Below, piece after piece: positions 18,954 to 30,181 of a DNA stretch of 50,941 nucleotides (positions are counted from its first letter, which is position 1; each line of letters begins with the position of its first letter). The DNA is from Ophiostoma sp. CBS 140.51 (Eukaryota > Ascomycota > Sordariomycetes > Ophiostomatales > Ophiostomataceae), in contig JANSLP010000246.1 of NCBI GenBank assembly GCA_029298735.1, forward strand, positions 1 through 50,941, given 5' to 3'. The notes below the pieces were generated by a model. The model made no database searches, was not told where the DNA came from, and saw only the letters and a list, made by a program, of their open reading frames with translations. The position numbers and the translations under genes were made by a program.

Positions 18954-20595
18954 CTACTGTTGTTTGATGTCTTTTCATTTTCATTTTGATTTCCTTTCTG
19001 TTTGATTTCATCATACCTAATATCTCTTTGCTTGCTTTTCCTTGTTCATTCATTTCCTTTATTTACATCTACATTTTGGATGGACGTTATACCTGGCCCA
19101 GGATAAATTGGCCCATAGAACTGGCCCTGGATGGCCGACAGCATAGACTGATAGAGTCATAATACACTTTTGCTTGACAACCTTTTCAAAGATAAGGTCT
19201 GGATCGTGCTGGCCCTGATTATCTTGATGATCCAAGTGACAGGGCTAGATGTCACTATGATGGCCTTTGTTAGTCGCGTCTTTGATGGTAGGGTTAACCA
19301 TTGATAACAAAAAACGTGTTGCCGTACCTGGTGTGACCGCTAGCGTCGGGAGATGTGCAAGGACAATGCACTTATATCGAGATATATCACCAAACATCAC
19401 AAATATCACGTGCCAATAGCGTAGAAGTCGGGATCGACATCAATAACCGTGATGAACAGGCACATGGTGAGCTATCATTTCACACTGCCAATTGTACCTG
19501 GCTTTTCTTCTGTAGCACAGTCGAACACAATAGGCTTTTAGATCGTTGAGCATGGTCTTCCTTGTACTATTTTGTCTCGGTTGACGGAATCGGACTTGTC
19601 GCCGGGACGGGAGAGCCTTGTTTTTTGTCGGTGATGCGGAGCCGTTGTGTGGTATCGTGGGCGGGAGTACGAGCAGCAAAGAAGGGCAACATGCCTAAAA
19701 GTACAAGCTGCAAGGTCTTTCTTAGAGAACAATTGAGTCTTCTAGCGCTGCCTGTTGGTTTTCTTGTACAAAGTACTGCTTATTTCATCAATGCCTTGTT
19801 TTTGTTGTCGCCGCATCCTGAGGGTGCACACAACACAAACTACGTCATCGGGACGAGGGGGTGAGAAAACACACAAACCATTGAACAAACCATCAATTCA
19901 AACAGAATTCCCACCACCTCGACAATGGTATTTCTTCAAAATGAGCTTTTAATTCAAATCGTGAAGCTGTTTTGTACAAGTATGGTGACGTCGAGTGGGA
20001 GGGAAAGAGGAGCTTCAATTGGTGTACACCATCTTTTAAGACTCACACCGGCGGTACTTGCGCCGTCTCCACGCTTTCTTTCTTTTCGACTTTCAACATT
20101 TGCCCCCAACCCCAATTGCAATTAACGACTGTGAAGCTAAGCGCAACACCCAAAAGGGACCGGTTGGATCCGTCGTTTGGATCGGCGAGCATTCGAAGCA
20201 GTTGTTCGTGTGTCTTTGTGGGTAAAAAAAGAACAGTTTCTGTGTGCGCGCAATGTTTAGCATTCGAGTGGATGTAGCCGCGGCTGCAAAAGTACTTTAC
20301 AGAAAACGTCTGTAGCTTGCGAGCGGCTGTGAGCGGTTTGCGGGGACGGCGAGTACTTTAGCAGAGTTGGACTTGAAGTAAAAAAGCGGCTTGCTCGTGA
20401 GGACTGAGAACCTTGTTAGAACCTTTTGATAGAACTAGAACGAGAACTACTCAGTACAAGCACACGTGAAAACGTGAGAAAGATGCCCCCTCGACGCCCC
20501 CAGCATCTCGCTCACTCGTCCCCTCCCCTGTACATCATGTACCCGAACGAGTAAAAGAGCATCGACAGCCTTTACCACCAGGGCGGGAACGGTGT

Positions 20596-20623
20596 TGACG
20601 AAGATCTTCATTGATCTTCGTCA
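20596..20623. repeat. Perfect 11-bp hairpin
   Basis: TGACGAAGATC (20596-20606) and its exact reverse complement GATCTTCGTCA (20613-20623) flank a 6-base loop TTCATT. No adjacent gene explains it. Confidence 0.75.
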
Positions 20624-21388
20624 GCGCTTCGACACACCAACGCGGGAGAGCAACACTTACGCGGGGAGTAGTAGAGGATGAGTACATGTCACAGATAACA
20701 GTTGTAGAGAACAGTGGTTATTTGAATGGTGATTTTGTATTTCGAAACTTGAAAAGAAGGTCTTGCTTGCTATTGGAGACAATAATGTTCATAAAACAGA
20801 TGGTAAAAAATGGTTGACTAAAAGGGGGTAGTAAGGTAATAAACAAGATAGAAGTATATACTATGTGATCTGGTTCGCACAAAAAGGGGGTAAAAAGAAA
20901 AGGATTAAAATAAACCAGAAAGACGAAGAAGGGAGGTGAAATGAGGTGAAGTGAGGTGATGTAGGATGGGAGGACATTGCGACTCGTAACAGTAAAGACA
21001 GGAAAGTTGAAAAGAAAAAGCAAGCAAAACACGCAAGACAGCCTCATCTGGTCGTTCATTTCAGAAAAACGACAAGCAACCAATCCAAGGCCGTCAAAGG
21101 GGGGAATCGATGCAAAGGAAAATTGTCAAAACCCAAGGACAAAGCATGCAGAAGACCAAAAACAGAGAGAAATGCAAAAACAAAACAGAAAGCCTCCGTA
21201 GAGACTCGCAAACCGAACCGAAACCCATGTTTCCAATCTCATAAGACCCCAGTCCTCAGTCTTAGGGGAAACCGTCCCAAGAGAACTAAAAGAACTGCTC
21301 CGGACTGCCAGAAACCGCCGTTGTTCCCTTTTTTTGTGTCGTAGAAAGAGAGGAAGAAAAGTAGGGTAGAAGAGAAAAAGCAGGCGCG

Positions 21389-21424
21389 TTTTTTTGTAGT
21401 TTTTTTCTTTTTTTTTTCTTTTTC
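21389..21424 (-). repeat. A-rich run just after the C2H2 stop codon (mRNA sense)
   Basis: On the plus strand this is broken poly-T. In the sense of the C2H2 gene it gives an oligo-A run starting about 15 bases after the stop codon, which could bind poly(A)-binding protein or be a simple low-complexity tract. Confidence 0.6.
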
Positions 21425-21439
21425 AGACGACCCAGAACT

Positions 21440-23021
21440 CTACTCCGAGTTGTGGTCGTCGGAGCCGGCCTCGGAGGGCGTCAGGTCCTTGTGCACCTTG
21501 CGGTGACGGCGCAGGTTGGAGACCACGCTGAAGTTGCGGCCACAGCCAGGAACCTCGCAGCGGAAGGCTAAAAAGGAGTTAGCAGTTATTCAATATGATC
21601 ATAAAGAATGGGAGGAGGGACTCACGCTTCTCGCCGGTGTGGGAGTACATGTGTGTCTGGAGCGAGCTGGGACGCGTAAACCGCTTGTCGCAGACCTTGC
21701 ACTTGTGCTTCTTCTGGGCCGAGTTGGTCATCTTAGAACTGAACTGGCCCATCATCGACTGCGGTGCGGGAGGGACAGAGCCGACAAAAGGCTGGCGGTG
21801 GCCCGTGTGGGCACCGACACCGGCGTGGTGGGCAGCAGGGTGGTGCTGGGGCACACCGCCGTGCAGGATCTGGGTGTGCGGGTGCTGGTGGTGGTGGCCC
21901 TGATGACGCGACGAGACCTGCTCAATGTCCGACCCGGAGTAGTCGCTAATGTTGCTGTTGGAGTCGATGGAACTGCCGCCCGTCGTGTAGAAACCGCCAA
22001 AGCTCTGGCTCGAGACGCTGGAGCTCGTGCTGTGGGCCGTCGAGGGGAAACCGTATGAGTCGGCCGAGCCGCGTTGCGAGCGAGCTGGGCCAGGGTTGCC
22101 AGGTGCACCGGGGAAACCCAGCGGGCGAGGCGTGTCCTGGCTGTTCAGGGACATCATGCCCTGGCTGGCCTCGAGCGCGTCCTGGAAACCACGGCGGTTG
22201 TCACCAGCCGCCTGCTGAGCCGCGGCGGCGTCTTGCGAGAAACGACGGGCCACATCAGCAGCAGCAGCGTCCAGACCGAAAGCAGCGGCAGCCGAGCCTG
22301 GCGGTGCTGCACCGCGCATGGTCGTGGCGGGCGCGTAGCCCATCTGGTCGTAGGGCGTAGCAGCCGTGGCATAGGCGGTCGTCGGGTGGATGGGCGAGGG
22401 TGCCGAGTAGGCGGCGATGTTGCTGGAGTCGGCGTAATCCGCGCTGGTCGTGGCAATGGCCGCCACTCCATAGGGCAAGCTCGCGTTGGGTGCCATGCTG
22501 GTGCTGCCGTTGCGGTGCATCGTGGAGGGCGCGGGCGGCAGAGGCTGCTGGCTAGGCGGCCGCGGCAGGCCCTGCTGGTGCTGCTGGTGCTGCTGCTGCT
22601 GGATGGGAGACTGCCTTGATGCCTGCTGCTGCTGCTGGCTGTGGTGGCTCTGGGGAGGCTGCTGCGAGATGGGCGAGTGCTGTGCGTGGTGCGGTGTCGC
22701 CTGGTGGTGGTGCTGCTGCTGGGGGACGGGCTGCGGGAGCTGGTGATGTGTCTGCTGGTGGTGTTGTGTCTGGTGGTGCTGCGGCTGCTGTTGAGAGGAC
22801 TGCTGCTGGTGAGGCTGCTGGTGCTGATGGCGGAGAGAGTCGATGCCGCTCAGCGACGGGTGCTGCTGCATGCTGGAGTACGCATTGTGCTGGCTGGCGC
22901 CCGAGGATGTTGCCCACGGGTTTGTAAAGTGCGGCGCCGCCGCGGCGTGGTGTGAGTAGGAGTTCATATGGTCAAAGTTGTTGAGGTAGCGTTGTTGACT
23001 GGAGTCCACGGCCATTGTCAT
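21440..23021 (-). CDS. Q/H-rich transcription factor with two C-terminal C2H2 zinc fingers (complement join 21440..21567, 21626..23021)
   Basis: The spliced protein has 507 aa. Residues 52-162 are a Gln/His-rich low-complexity domain, followed by Ser/Pro/Ala/Gly-rich disordered sequence. Two C2H2 fingers sit at the extreme C-terminus: finger 1 uses Cys441, Cys444, His457 and His461 (CKVCDKRFTRPSSLQTHMYS), finger 2 uses Cys469, Cys474, His487 and His491 (CEVPGCGRNFSVVSNLRRH), joined by a TGEKPF linker, with a short acidic tail. The arrangement indicates a sequence-specific nuclear DNA-binding regulator. The intron lies inside the linker, and splicing rebuilds EKPFRCEV exactly. The start may be Met1 or Met3 (MTMAVDSSQQ); both lie in good context. 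This finger pair looks widely conserved in filamentous ascomycetes, but I cannot name an orthologue. The upstream region is very long and free of genes, as is common for developmental regulators. Confidence 0.94.
21568..21625 (-). other. Intron in the C2H2 gene, splitting the TGEKP linker
   Basis: This intron is 58 nt on the minus strand, with donor GTGAGT (complement of 21620-21625), branch site CTAAC near the 3' end and acceptor TTTTTAG ending at 21568. It lacks the ends and repeats of the two longer introns in this window. Retention adds 15 residues and a stop, giving a 480-aa protein with only the first finger. Confidence 0.92.
22536..22868 (-). repeat. Gln/His-rich coding repeat region
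   Basis: Dense CAG, CAA, CAC and CAT codons encode residues 52-162 of the C2H2 factor, including Gln5 and Gln4 runs separated by His and Pro. This is a typical fungal regulator low-complexity domain and a likely site of length polymorphism. Confidence 0.85.
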
Positions 23022-23914
23022 TTTGGATGTGGTTTTTTGTGGTGTGTTGGGGGAAAGAGCAGGTATTTAATAGAGAGGAAGAATTAAAAGGAAGGAGCAA
23101 CTGCGTTTGCTGTTCACCAAAGGCAGGTGCGATGGTCCAAGATCGTCAGGGTTGTTCCTGCCGTTTTTGTCACTTATGCCACAATAAACAAAATACGTAG
23201 TGATTGTCGTCAACGGTCCTTTTGTGTTTTTGTTGTGATGGCGATCTGAAAGTCGGGAGTATGTGTTGTCCAACGTGACAAGTGTGAATGATATGATATA
23301 TTGGGAATCTTATTGTGGGTGATGACGAGGAGGAAGATGGTTGATACAAATATCAATGAGCATGAGGTGGAAAGAAGGAAGAGAGAAGATGAAGATGAAG
23401 TTAAGAATGTTGAGGGTGGACGATGGATAATAAAAAGAGATATAATGATCATGAAATGAAAAGAGAAGAGGAGAGCAAAAAGAAGGAAGGAAAAGAAAAA
23501 GAAGGGATTGGCAAAGATCAAATAGGCTTCTCCCGTGCAGCACACAAGCAGGTGAGGTCAGTCTGGCAGCCTCTCTGGGAGTGTGGTGTGTGAAAGTGCG
23601 TAGGTAGTGGAGTAGAGTGCGCTACTGGTAGGGGGTGTACGGCAGTGGATGTGGGCGTGGGAGTAGAACAAGAACAAGAAAGCGGGTGCCGTCTTAGCTG
23701 TCAGCTCCTTTCTCGTCTTGGTGTCTTTTGGCGCGCTTCTGGGGGGGCGGGACCCAAGGTATGTTCGAAAAGGGAATAACACGAAAACAGACTAAAAGAC
23801 TACTGTGCAAAGAGGAATAGGAGCAAAAGGCAGAAGGAAGAGTGGAAAATAATGAAAATAAAAGATCGGCAAGCCTTAAGTGATGCTTGGGATGGGGGGC
23901 CAGAAAGAAAGAAT

Positions 23915-23940
23915 GGGGGTGATGGGTGATGGGTGATGGG
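23915..23940 (+). promoter_or_regulatory. Canonical G-quadruplex motif, (GGGTGAT) repeat
   Basis: Four G runs (23915-23919, 23924-23926, 23931-23933, 23938-23940) are separated by identical 4-base TGAT loops, satisfying the classical G3-N1-7 rule. A further G6 run lies at 23894-23899. The motif sits about 0.9 kb upstream of the C2H2 ATG on that gene's template strand; the coding strand would carry the matching C-rich i-motif. Confidence 0.7.
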
Positions 23941-26267
23941 TGATGGAGACAGACGACAGACGACAAGTGTGCACAACGACCTGACGACCTGAGCACGACA
24001 GTCTCTCGGCTTGTATTCTGGGGGCGGACTAGAAGGAGAAAACGTGAAGCCCTCGGCTCAGAGCGAGGTTATCTGTTGGTTAAGATGGGTGGCGATATAT
24101 ACTTCGTGCGGTAATGTATTTGATATTGGGCGTGAACACAATGTTGATACTGTTGATTCTGTCAACACTGCTGATAATGTGATAACAAAATTTACTTCTG
24201 CAGTGTTAGCCTTGCTCAATCCAATCTTCCGTGCATCTGGTAAAATGACGCGCAATAACTCAGGTGAAGAAGTGAAGAAGAAAAACAGAAAAAACAACAG
24301 GACAAGGCCGAGATAATGCCTTTGGCGGCCTCGTCCAGTCTCTTCTTGGGCCAGCGCAAAGACACAAGACCAGCTGAGACTAGACCAAGACAGCATCCCA
24401 AGACAGCAGGCGACAAGAAGAAGGGACGAAGAGAGACAGAGTATCCCTTTCCCAGCTGCTCCCAGTACTATCGTCCGGGGTGCAGTCGACTGGCCCAAGT
24501 CCAGGGATCAACAAGCATCGCCATTGCCCCCATCTCCCAGACCAGTGGGGAGATGTGGATATTTTTTCTTTGGTTCGTGTTCACAGACGCAAGATGGGTG
24601 TTCCCCTTACCTTTGTTTCGGTTTTCTCTGGTAGTGCTGCAGCCTTTTTCGGCTTTCTCCCTTTGCCTTCCTTGTCTTTTTGGTCTTGTTCGCCGTCCTG
24701 GGACGGAGCTTGTTCTTTTTTAAAATTTGGCTATTTCGTCAAAAGCCGGGACGAAACGACGAAGACGCAAGTGGAAGACGGCTCCGTTCTGGTGTTCTGA
24801 CGTTTGGACCGGGCGAAGGGTGTATGGCCTTTCACCTCGTGAGGAACGAAGATAGTTCGGTAGTTGTCGCCGGGAGATGGACGAGAGACTTGTTCATCTG
24901 GTCTTCTCCTATTCACTCGGCCGACAAACAATGGAGACTGGAGATCAAAGAGACCCAAGCGTTATGTGGACAAAGTGGTGGGCAAATGTAGTCAATGATG
25001 AACAGTGACGGACAAGCACGAGCATAAACGGTGAGCGACGGTGGGTTGTGTATCAAAGCGTTCGACGGTGCTGATGTCGATAGGTGCGTGCTACTCTCTA
25101 GTACTGAGTGCTGAGGAAGAGTGCTAGAGACGGAGCCGGAACCTGAAAGTGGTAGAGACGGCCTAAACTAACAAGGTGAGGGGGGTCCTATCGTGATGAT
25201 GTCGAATGTCAAAGTGTCGTCGTGTCGCTGGCGTCGGAGTTTGATGTTAAGTGTTGAGGGGAAGTTGTTTTTGAGCAATTTGTTTCTACAATGATGATGA
25301 AAGCTCCCGCAACCCCACCGTCTTTTTTCTGCGGTTTTTCTCTTCTCCTGTTCTGTCTGTGAACTTGCGTACGACATATGGTTGCAACACTACTTTGACG
25401 GAAAATACTACGGAGGGACCGCGCTGTTGCAGTGTTGAGAACAGACAGTACATTCATTACGACTGTGGAGGCAAAAGAAAAAGAAGAAAAGTAGTAAAAA
25501 GAGGGGCGTGCAAGTGGTAGCAGAGAGGACGTGCGAGTCTTTTGAGTGAAGAGACAGCAACAACAAGAGGTGAACGTTGAAAATGCAAGAGCGGTTTTCT
25601 TGGAAGAGAGGGGTGGAAATAAGAAGAGAAAATATACAAGATAGGAAAGACTAGGGGTCGGCGAAGGGGGTCTGGTAAGGCACAACAGCGCAGAGGACAT
25701 GCAAAAGTGAGATACAGAGGAAAGAGAAGAGCAGTTGGAACTGATGACGGAGCACGAGTCGGACGGTGGGGAGGCCGGGTGGGGCGGTCATTGTTTAACG
25801 CCCTGGGAAATGGGAGATGGGAGAAGAAGAAAAGAGTGGAGGGGGGGTTACTCTGAGAGGGAAAGGGATGGGAAAGGGAAAGAAAAGATGCCACTCTGGA
25901 TCTGGGATGCTGCGGATGCTGCAGTGGAGGCAAATGGCAAACGGTGGTGGCTGCTGGGGTGGGTGGTGGTCTTGTACAGGGTCTTCTTTGAGGGACCGGG
26001 GCCGCATTAAGAAAGAGAAAAGAGTGAGGGAATAACATCACAGATAAGACTGAGGAGCACGAAAAAGAGAGAGAATATGCAGAAGCGTCGACAGCGACAA
26101 CGGCGTGTGACCAGTGGAAAGCACATGCACAAGAGCAAAAAAGAATCGCAGAGTCACAGAGGAGAAGATGCAAGATGCTTGCCAGGCACATGTTTATGAC
26201 CCTCTCAAAATGAGACCTCAAGCTGGCAGATGGGGATCCCGGGTGTTTCTTTTGGCGGAAGTGGCAA

Positions 26268-26291
26268 AAGAAGAAGAAGAAGAAGAAGAAG
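26268..26291. repeat. (AAG)8 microsatellite
   Basis: Eight perfect AAG units lie on the plus strand (CTT on the minus strand), inside the purine-rich block upstream of the C2H2 gene. Confidence 0.9.
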
Positions 26292-28880
26292 AGTACAGAA
26301 TGATATTTACACAGAGAAATGAGTGACAAAAAGACGACAATAGGGCTGTGTGTTTGTGTTGAGAGACAGAAGAGACAAAAGAAAGATGGGCGAAATGCTA
26401 TGACGAAAGCCTTTTGATGGCAAGGGAGGGGAGGGGTGTGGGAAAGGGAAGAAACAGACGGAGAGCGAGTGACAGGGACAGGGACACAGAAAAGGGAGAA
26501 TTTGACTGCAAGACTGAGAAAAGGAGACTCCTGCAAATGCAAACTGTGAAATGTGGTCTTGTGGTGTGTGGCAACAAGAATCTTGGTCTAAGGACCAGGG
26601 TTTTTGGCGTCCGGGGGGGAAGAAGAGGAGGAGGGGGTGTGTTAGGGGGGGACAAAAAGGAACATAAAAAAAGAAAAGAAACAAACAACCGCGCTGGAAA
26701 GCAGAAAAGGCAGAAGTAAAAAGCAAAGAAAAACAAAGGAAAAACAGCCCGGACAGCCACCAGACGGGCAAGCTAAAAGACGGCATCCAAGAAACAGGGC
26801 GAAGGAAAGAAAAAGAAAGGAAAGTAAGAGAAGAAACAAAAGTAAGGGCACAGACACAGCAAAGTGAACAAGCCCACAATAACACGAACAAGCACTAAAA
26901 CTCTCCTAAACAGAGACAGCAAATCTGCCAAAAGAGTGCCAAGCCATCGACAGGGCCGAATGCCTTTTTGCACTAGAGTGTGTGCGAGCTGGTGGGAATT
27001 GGATTGGTTTTGGTGGACATTGCACGGTCTTCAGTCTTTGTTTCAGTGTAAGAAAAAGAGGAGAATTGATATCGTCATAAGGCGACGTGAGGCGAGTCTA
27101 TCCACGGCAGATGTTTCCCCGGAATGATGAGCAAAGTCTGGACTGTCACAAGGCGACTCTCGACAGTGACGGATTCAACACGGAGGTGACATGGTGAGAA
27201 TTGGAATTCATCCCAGTTGTACAGAGAGGCAAAGAACAAAAGAACAAAAAAGCGGAGGGGCATCCGAGCTCCGCGACTGGACAGAATCGACAGGACAGAA
27301 AGACGGTGTCGACGGTTTCGACGGTTCACGTTCTTTTGGCAGAAATTAACCTTTAGTCGCTGTTAGACAGGAGACGGTTCGGTGGTAACAGACTCCAATA
27401 TGGAGGACTCTGGGTCCCTGGTCAACACAGCCTCGTTCTCGGGAGGCAACACAACTCTGACATGGAGAGGTGCGTTTCAAGCAGACCGGTTTTGTCGTTA
27501 CTTCTCGCGTTCTCCAACCGATGTCCTATCTCTCTGCCCTGCTAGGTGAGCCCTGGCTTGTTCTCTTCCAGAAATATTGTCACAGTTCTTGTTTCTTTTT
27601 GCCCTTTTGCGCATGACAGTTGGTACTGGGCCGTCTGATTGGCCACGCATTATGTCATTGGCCAGTGCGTGTGATATGATTGGACAGAGAGTTGTTCTAG
27701 TCCCACTTATCTGTTCCTTCTTTTTTGAGCCCTGTTATGTGGACGGATGTTGTCCCGGCCAGTCACGTCGAGGGAAAGACACCAGAAAATACGAAGCAGT
27801 CTCATAAAAGGCAAACAAAAAAGAACCGACAAAATTAGGTGAACACAGAGGCAGTTTCTTCTCGTCAGCAATGGTACTTTTCTTCAATGAAAGATACGAT
27901 GCCGTCCAGTCGGAACCAAAAAAAAATGGACTCGAGTAAGAAAGAGGAAAGGAGGCAAAAGGCAAAAGGCAAAAGGGAAAGGGCAGACAATTCTACAGCA
28001 GAATACTCCGAGTAAAAGGCCCCAGAGCGAATGATGTCCAAGGATGCCCTCCTGCCTGAAAGAGAATGGACAACTTTTGAATATGGAGGCTGGTGGACGA
28101 CATACGGAGGAGCCTGGAGGGGAGGCAAAGAGACGACGGTAAAAAGAGACAATGGGCTGTACGGAGAATTAAACTGGGAAAGCCCCCCAGAGCCCCTGGA
28201 AAGTGGCTTTCAGGGTCCTAATAGTGCATTGCAGGGCCCTCATTGTGTACTCCAGGGCATTAACTGCACGACAGAGGCTTCATCACCCTGGACGATGCTG
28301 CAGCGAATTCTCCTAGCGTCAACAAGTACCTTTTCCAGTTGAGCCTCGTTTCGTTTTCGTTTTCTCTTTTATTCGTTCCATTCCATTGACATGATATCGC
28401 ATGTTCATGTGTCGTGCTCGTTTTTATTATCACCATTCTCATCATCGTCGTCCGTCGTCCTTCTGGGCTTCCCCTCTTTCCTGACAAGCAATCGTAGTGG
28501 CAGCAATCACGGCAGTACTTCCACTCACAAAATACTTGCACCATGTGTAAGCGGGGCATCTTCTTTTCCTCTCTTCATATTTCCTCACTCTACATGCGAC
28601 AAACTCGTCTCCATTTCCTGGTTTTTCTATCATCGTATCCCGCCCCCTCTTTCTCTTTTTTGTCTTCTTTTTGGCTCCTTCTCCCCGCCTGGCCTGTGCT
28701 TTCTTTTCTCTCCATCAACTGTGGTCTTGTGGTCCTGTGATTTCGTGTCCACTGTCTTTTTGTTCTGCCTCCAAAGTTGATCCACGTCATTTTTGTCATA
28801 ACTACCTATTTGGGATAGTCTCGTCTGACGTAGCTTGTTTTTTTTTTTTAAAGGCGGCCATTTGAGGTGGTGCATGTGAG

Positions 28881-28925
28881 TGGCTTTTTTGGGCTTTTTG
28901 GCTTTTTGGCTTTTTGGCTATTTTG
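28881..28925 (+). repeat. (GGCTTTTT)n tandem array
   Basis: Four to five imperfect copies of the 8-base unit GGCTTTTT lie in tandem, in a pyrimidine-rich block. Confidence 0.8.
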
Positions 28926-29779
28926 GTGCTTCCTTTCGGGTTGTTTTCACTTAATTCTCTCTATTTTTATTCTTAGACTTGCGAGACCTGTGCGAGCACA
29001 AAGAGAGGCCCTGGAAGAAAGACGCTTCAATGGCGAAAGCCAAAGAATTACGAAAACTCAAAAATGAAGACACGCCCCAAAGCAAAAAAGACGTGAGCAT
29101 GTAGACAAAGTCCCGTTCTCTCTGCCTCAAGGGCCACGGGAAAAGCTCACAAACAAACACGAAGACGGACGTTCTCGAGAAAGAAGAAGAGAGGCGACTC
29201 TTGACAGCGAGAGAAAAAGAAGAAAAGACGATTCTCAGAGAGAGACCAGACAAAAAGAGGAAACAAAGGCCGCCGCTTTCTTCGCATTGACAGTGGACTG
29301 CGAGTGAGAGTGGATGTATTTTGTCACTATCATAGACTGGTAATCTACATCTATTTCCGAGGTATTGCTCCCCGACGAGTTCAGATGAAGCAATCGTTCT
29401 TGCATATTCAACAGTCAAAATAGCAAGATCACTTACACTCTTATGCATCTTTTCTGCGTACTTCACTTACATCCTCTGACATCCTCACTTACACCTCGCT
29501 ACATCTCCATACATTCGGCGTGTAATTGAGGTTGATGGGCAGATCTGGCTATGGCCCAAAACAGAGGGGCGTGTTCCAATATTGCAACGGCCATCGACGA
29601 TCGCGGCAGAGGCTCTCTCCCTCTCTCTCTCACCCCAAAAAATAAGAATAAGGACAAGAGAAAAAGGACAGCCAAGACGAGCGAAAAAGGAAACAAGGGA
29701 GGGCGCTCTCCCGTCGCCCATCGTGGGTGCTGGACAGGCAGGAGTGTGAAGAGACTTTGGAGAGACGACAGAGTGCGCC

Positions 29780-29831
29780 GCCTGCAGGACACCTGCACAC
29801 CTGCAGGCACTAACTCAACGCTAGACTAGCG
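29780..29831. repeat. Palindrome cluster around two CCTGCAGG sites
   Basis: GCCTGCAGG (29780-29788) and its reverse complement CCTGCAGGC (29800-29808) flank 11 bases. Just downstream CGCTAG-A-CTAGCG (29819-29831) forms a second perfect inverted repeat. CCTGCAGG is itself palindromic, so three dyads lie within 52 bases. Confidence 0.6.
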
Positions 29832-30134
29832 CTCTGGACAAGCCGGTTCTTGTCCATCCCTCTCTCTTCTTGTCTTGTCTTGTTGACTGAAAATGCTGTG
29901 GGGACCTGCAGCGAACTCCGACGCCAAAGTCTTCCCCACAGGGCGCACACAGCGGTTGACTGAAAGAGGGAAGTGAATCTCGAGTGGGTGAAGACCGCCC
30001 AGCACACTGGACAGGCGCTTCGCCCGTCGTTGGTGGATATAAGGTCCACACACCTGCACGTTGACGCGCAAACCCGCAAAATCCGGTTCTGAGAGGATGA
30101 AGAACTGAAGAGCAAAAGAGTGCCCAGGTCCCCT

Positions 30135-30155
<21 letters not shown>

Positions 30156-30181
<26 letters not shown>
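30156..30181 (+). repeat. (GT)13 microsatellite
   Basis: A perfect GT dinucleotide run directly follows an 11-base T run (30145-30155). Confidence 0.95.

Larger units (their letters stand above)
18864..21439. other. Convergent intergenic region, ABC transporter / C2H2 factor
   Basis: No gene is seen. The region should hold both 3' untranslated regions. It contains the twin stem-loops near 18906-18953, a short palindrome TATATCGAGATATA near 19374-19387, and an 11-bp perfect hairpin at 20596-20623. Composition falls toward AT from about 20650, and an A-rich run in C2H2 mRNA sense lies at 21389-21424. Confidence 0.5.
23022..27350. other. 4.3 kb leader/promoter-like tract upstream of the C2H2 gene
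   Basis: No gene is supported. The plus strand is strongly purine-rich through most of 23300-27100, so in the sense of the C2H2 gene this is a very long pyrimidine-rich tract such as fungi carry near promoters and 5' leaders. Long open frames on the minus strand here (for example 25457-26542) arise because pyrimidine-rich DNA rarely forms stop codons; their products are low-complexity Ser/Pro/Leu/Phe sequence without domains. The tract holds a G-quadruplex motif (23915-23940), an AAG repeat (26268-26291) and long G runs near 26612-26648. Confidence 0.55.

Noticed and set aside
23915..23946. Telomere-like GGGTGAT repeats
   Set aside because: Only four copies exist, the unit is not TTAGGG, and the location is internal; it is treated as a G-quadruplex-capable minisatellite.
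25457..26542. A 361-codon open frame on the minus strand
   Set aside because: It lies in a pyrimidine-rich block where stop codons are rare by composition. The product is low-complexity Ser/Pro/Leu/Phe sequence with no domain.
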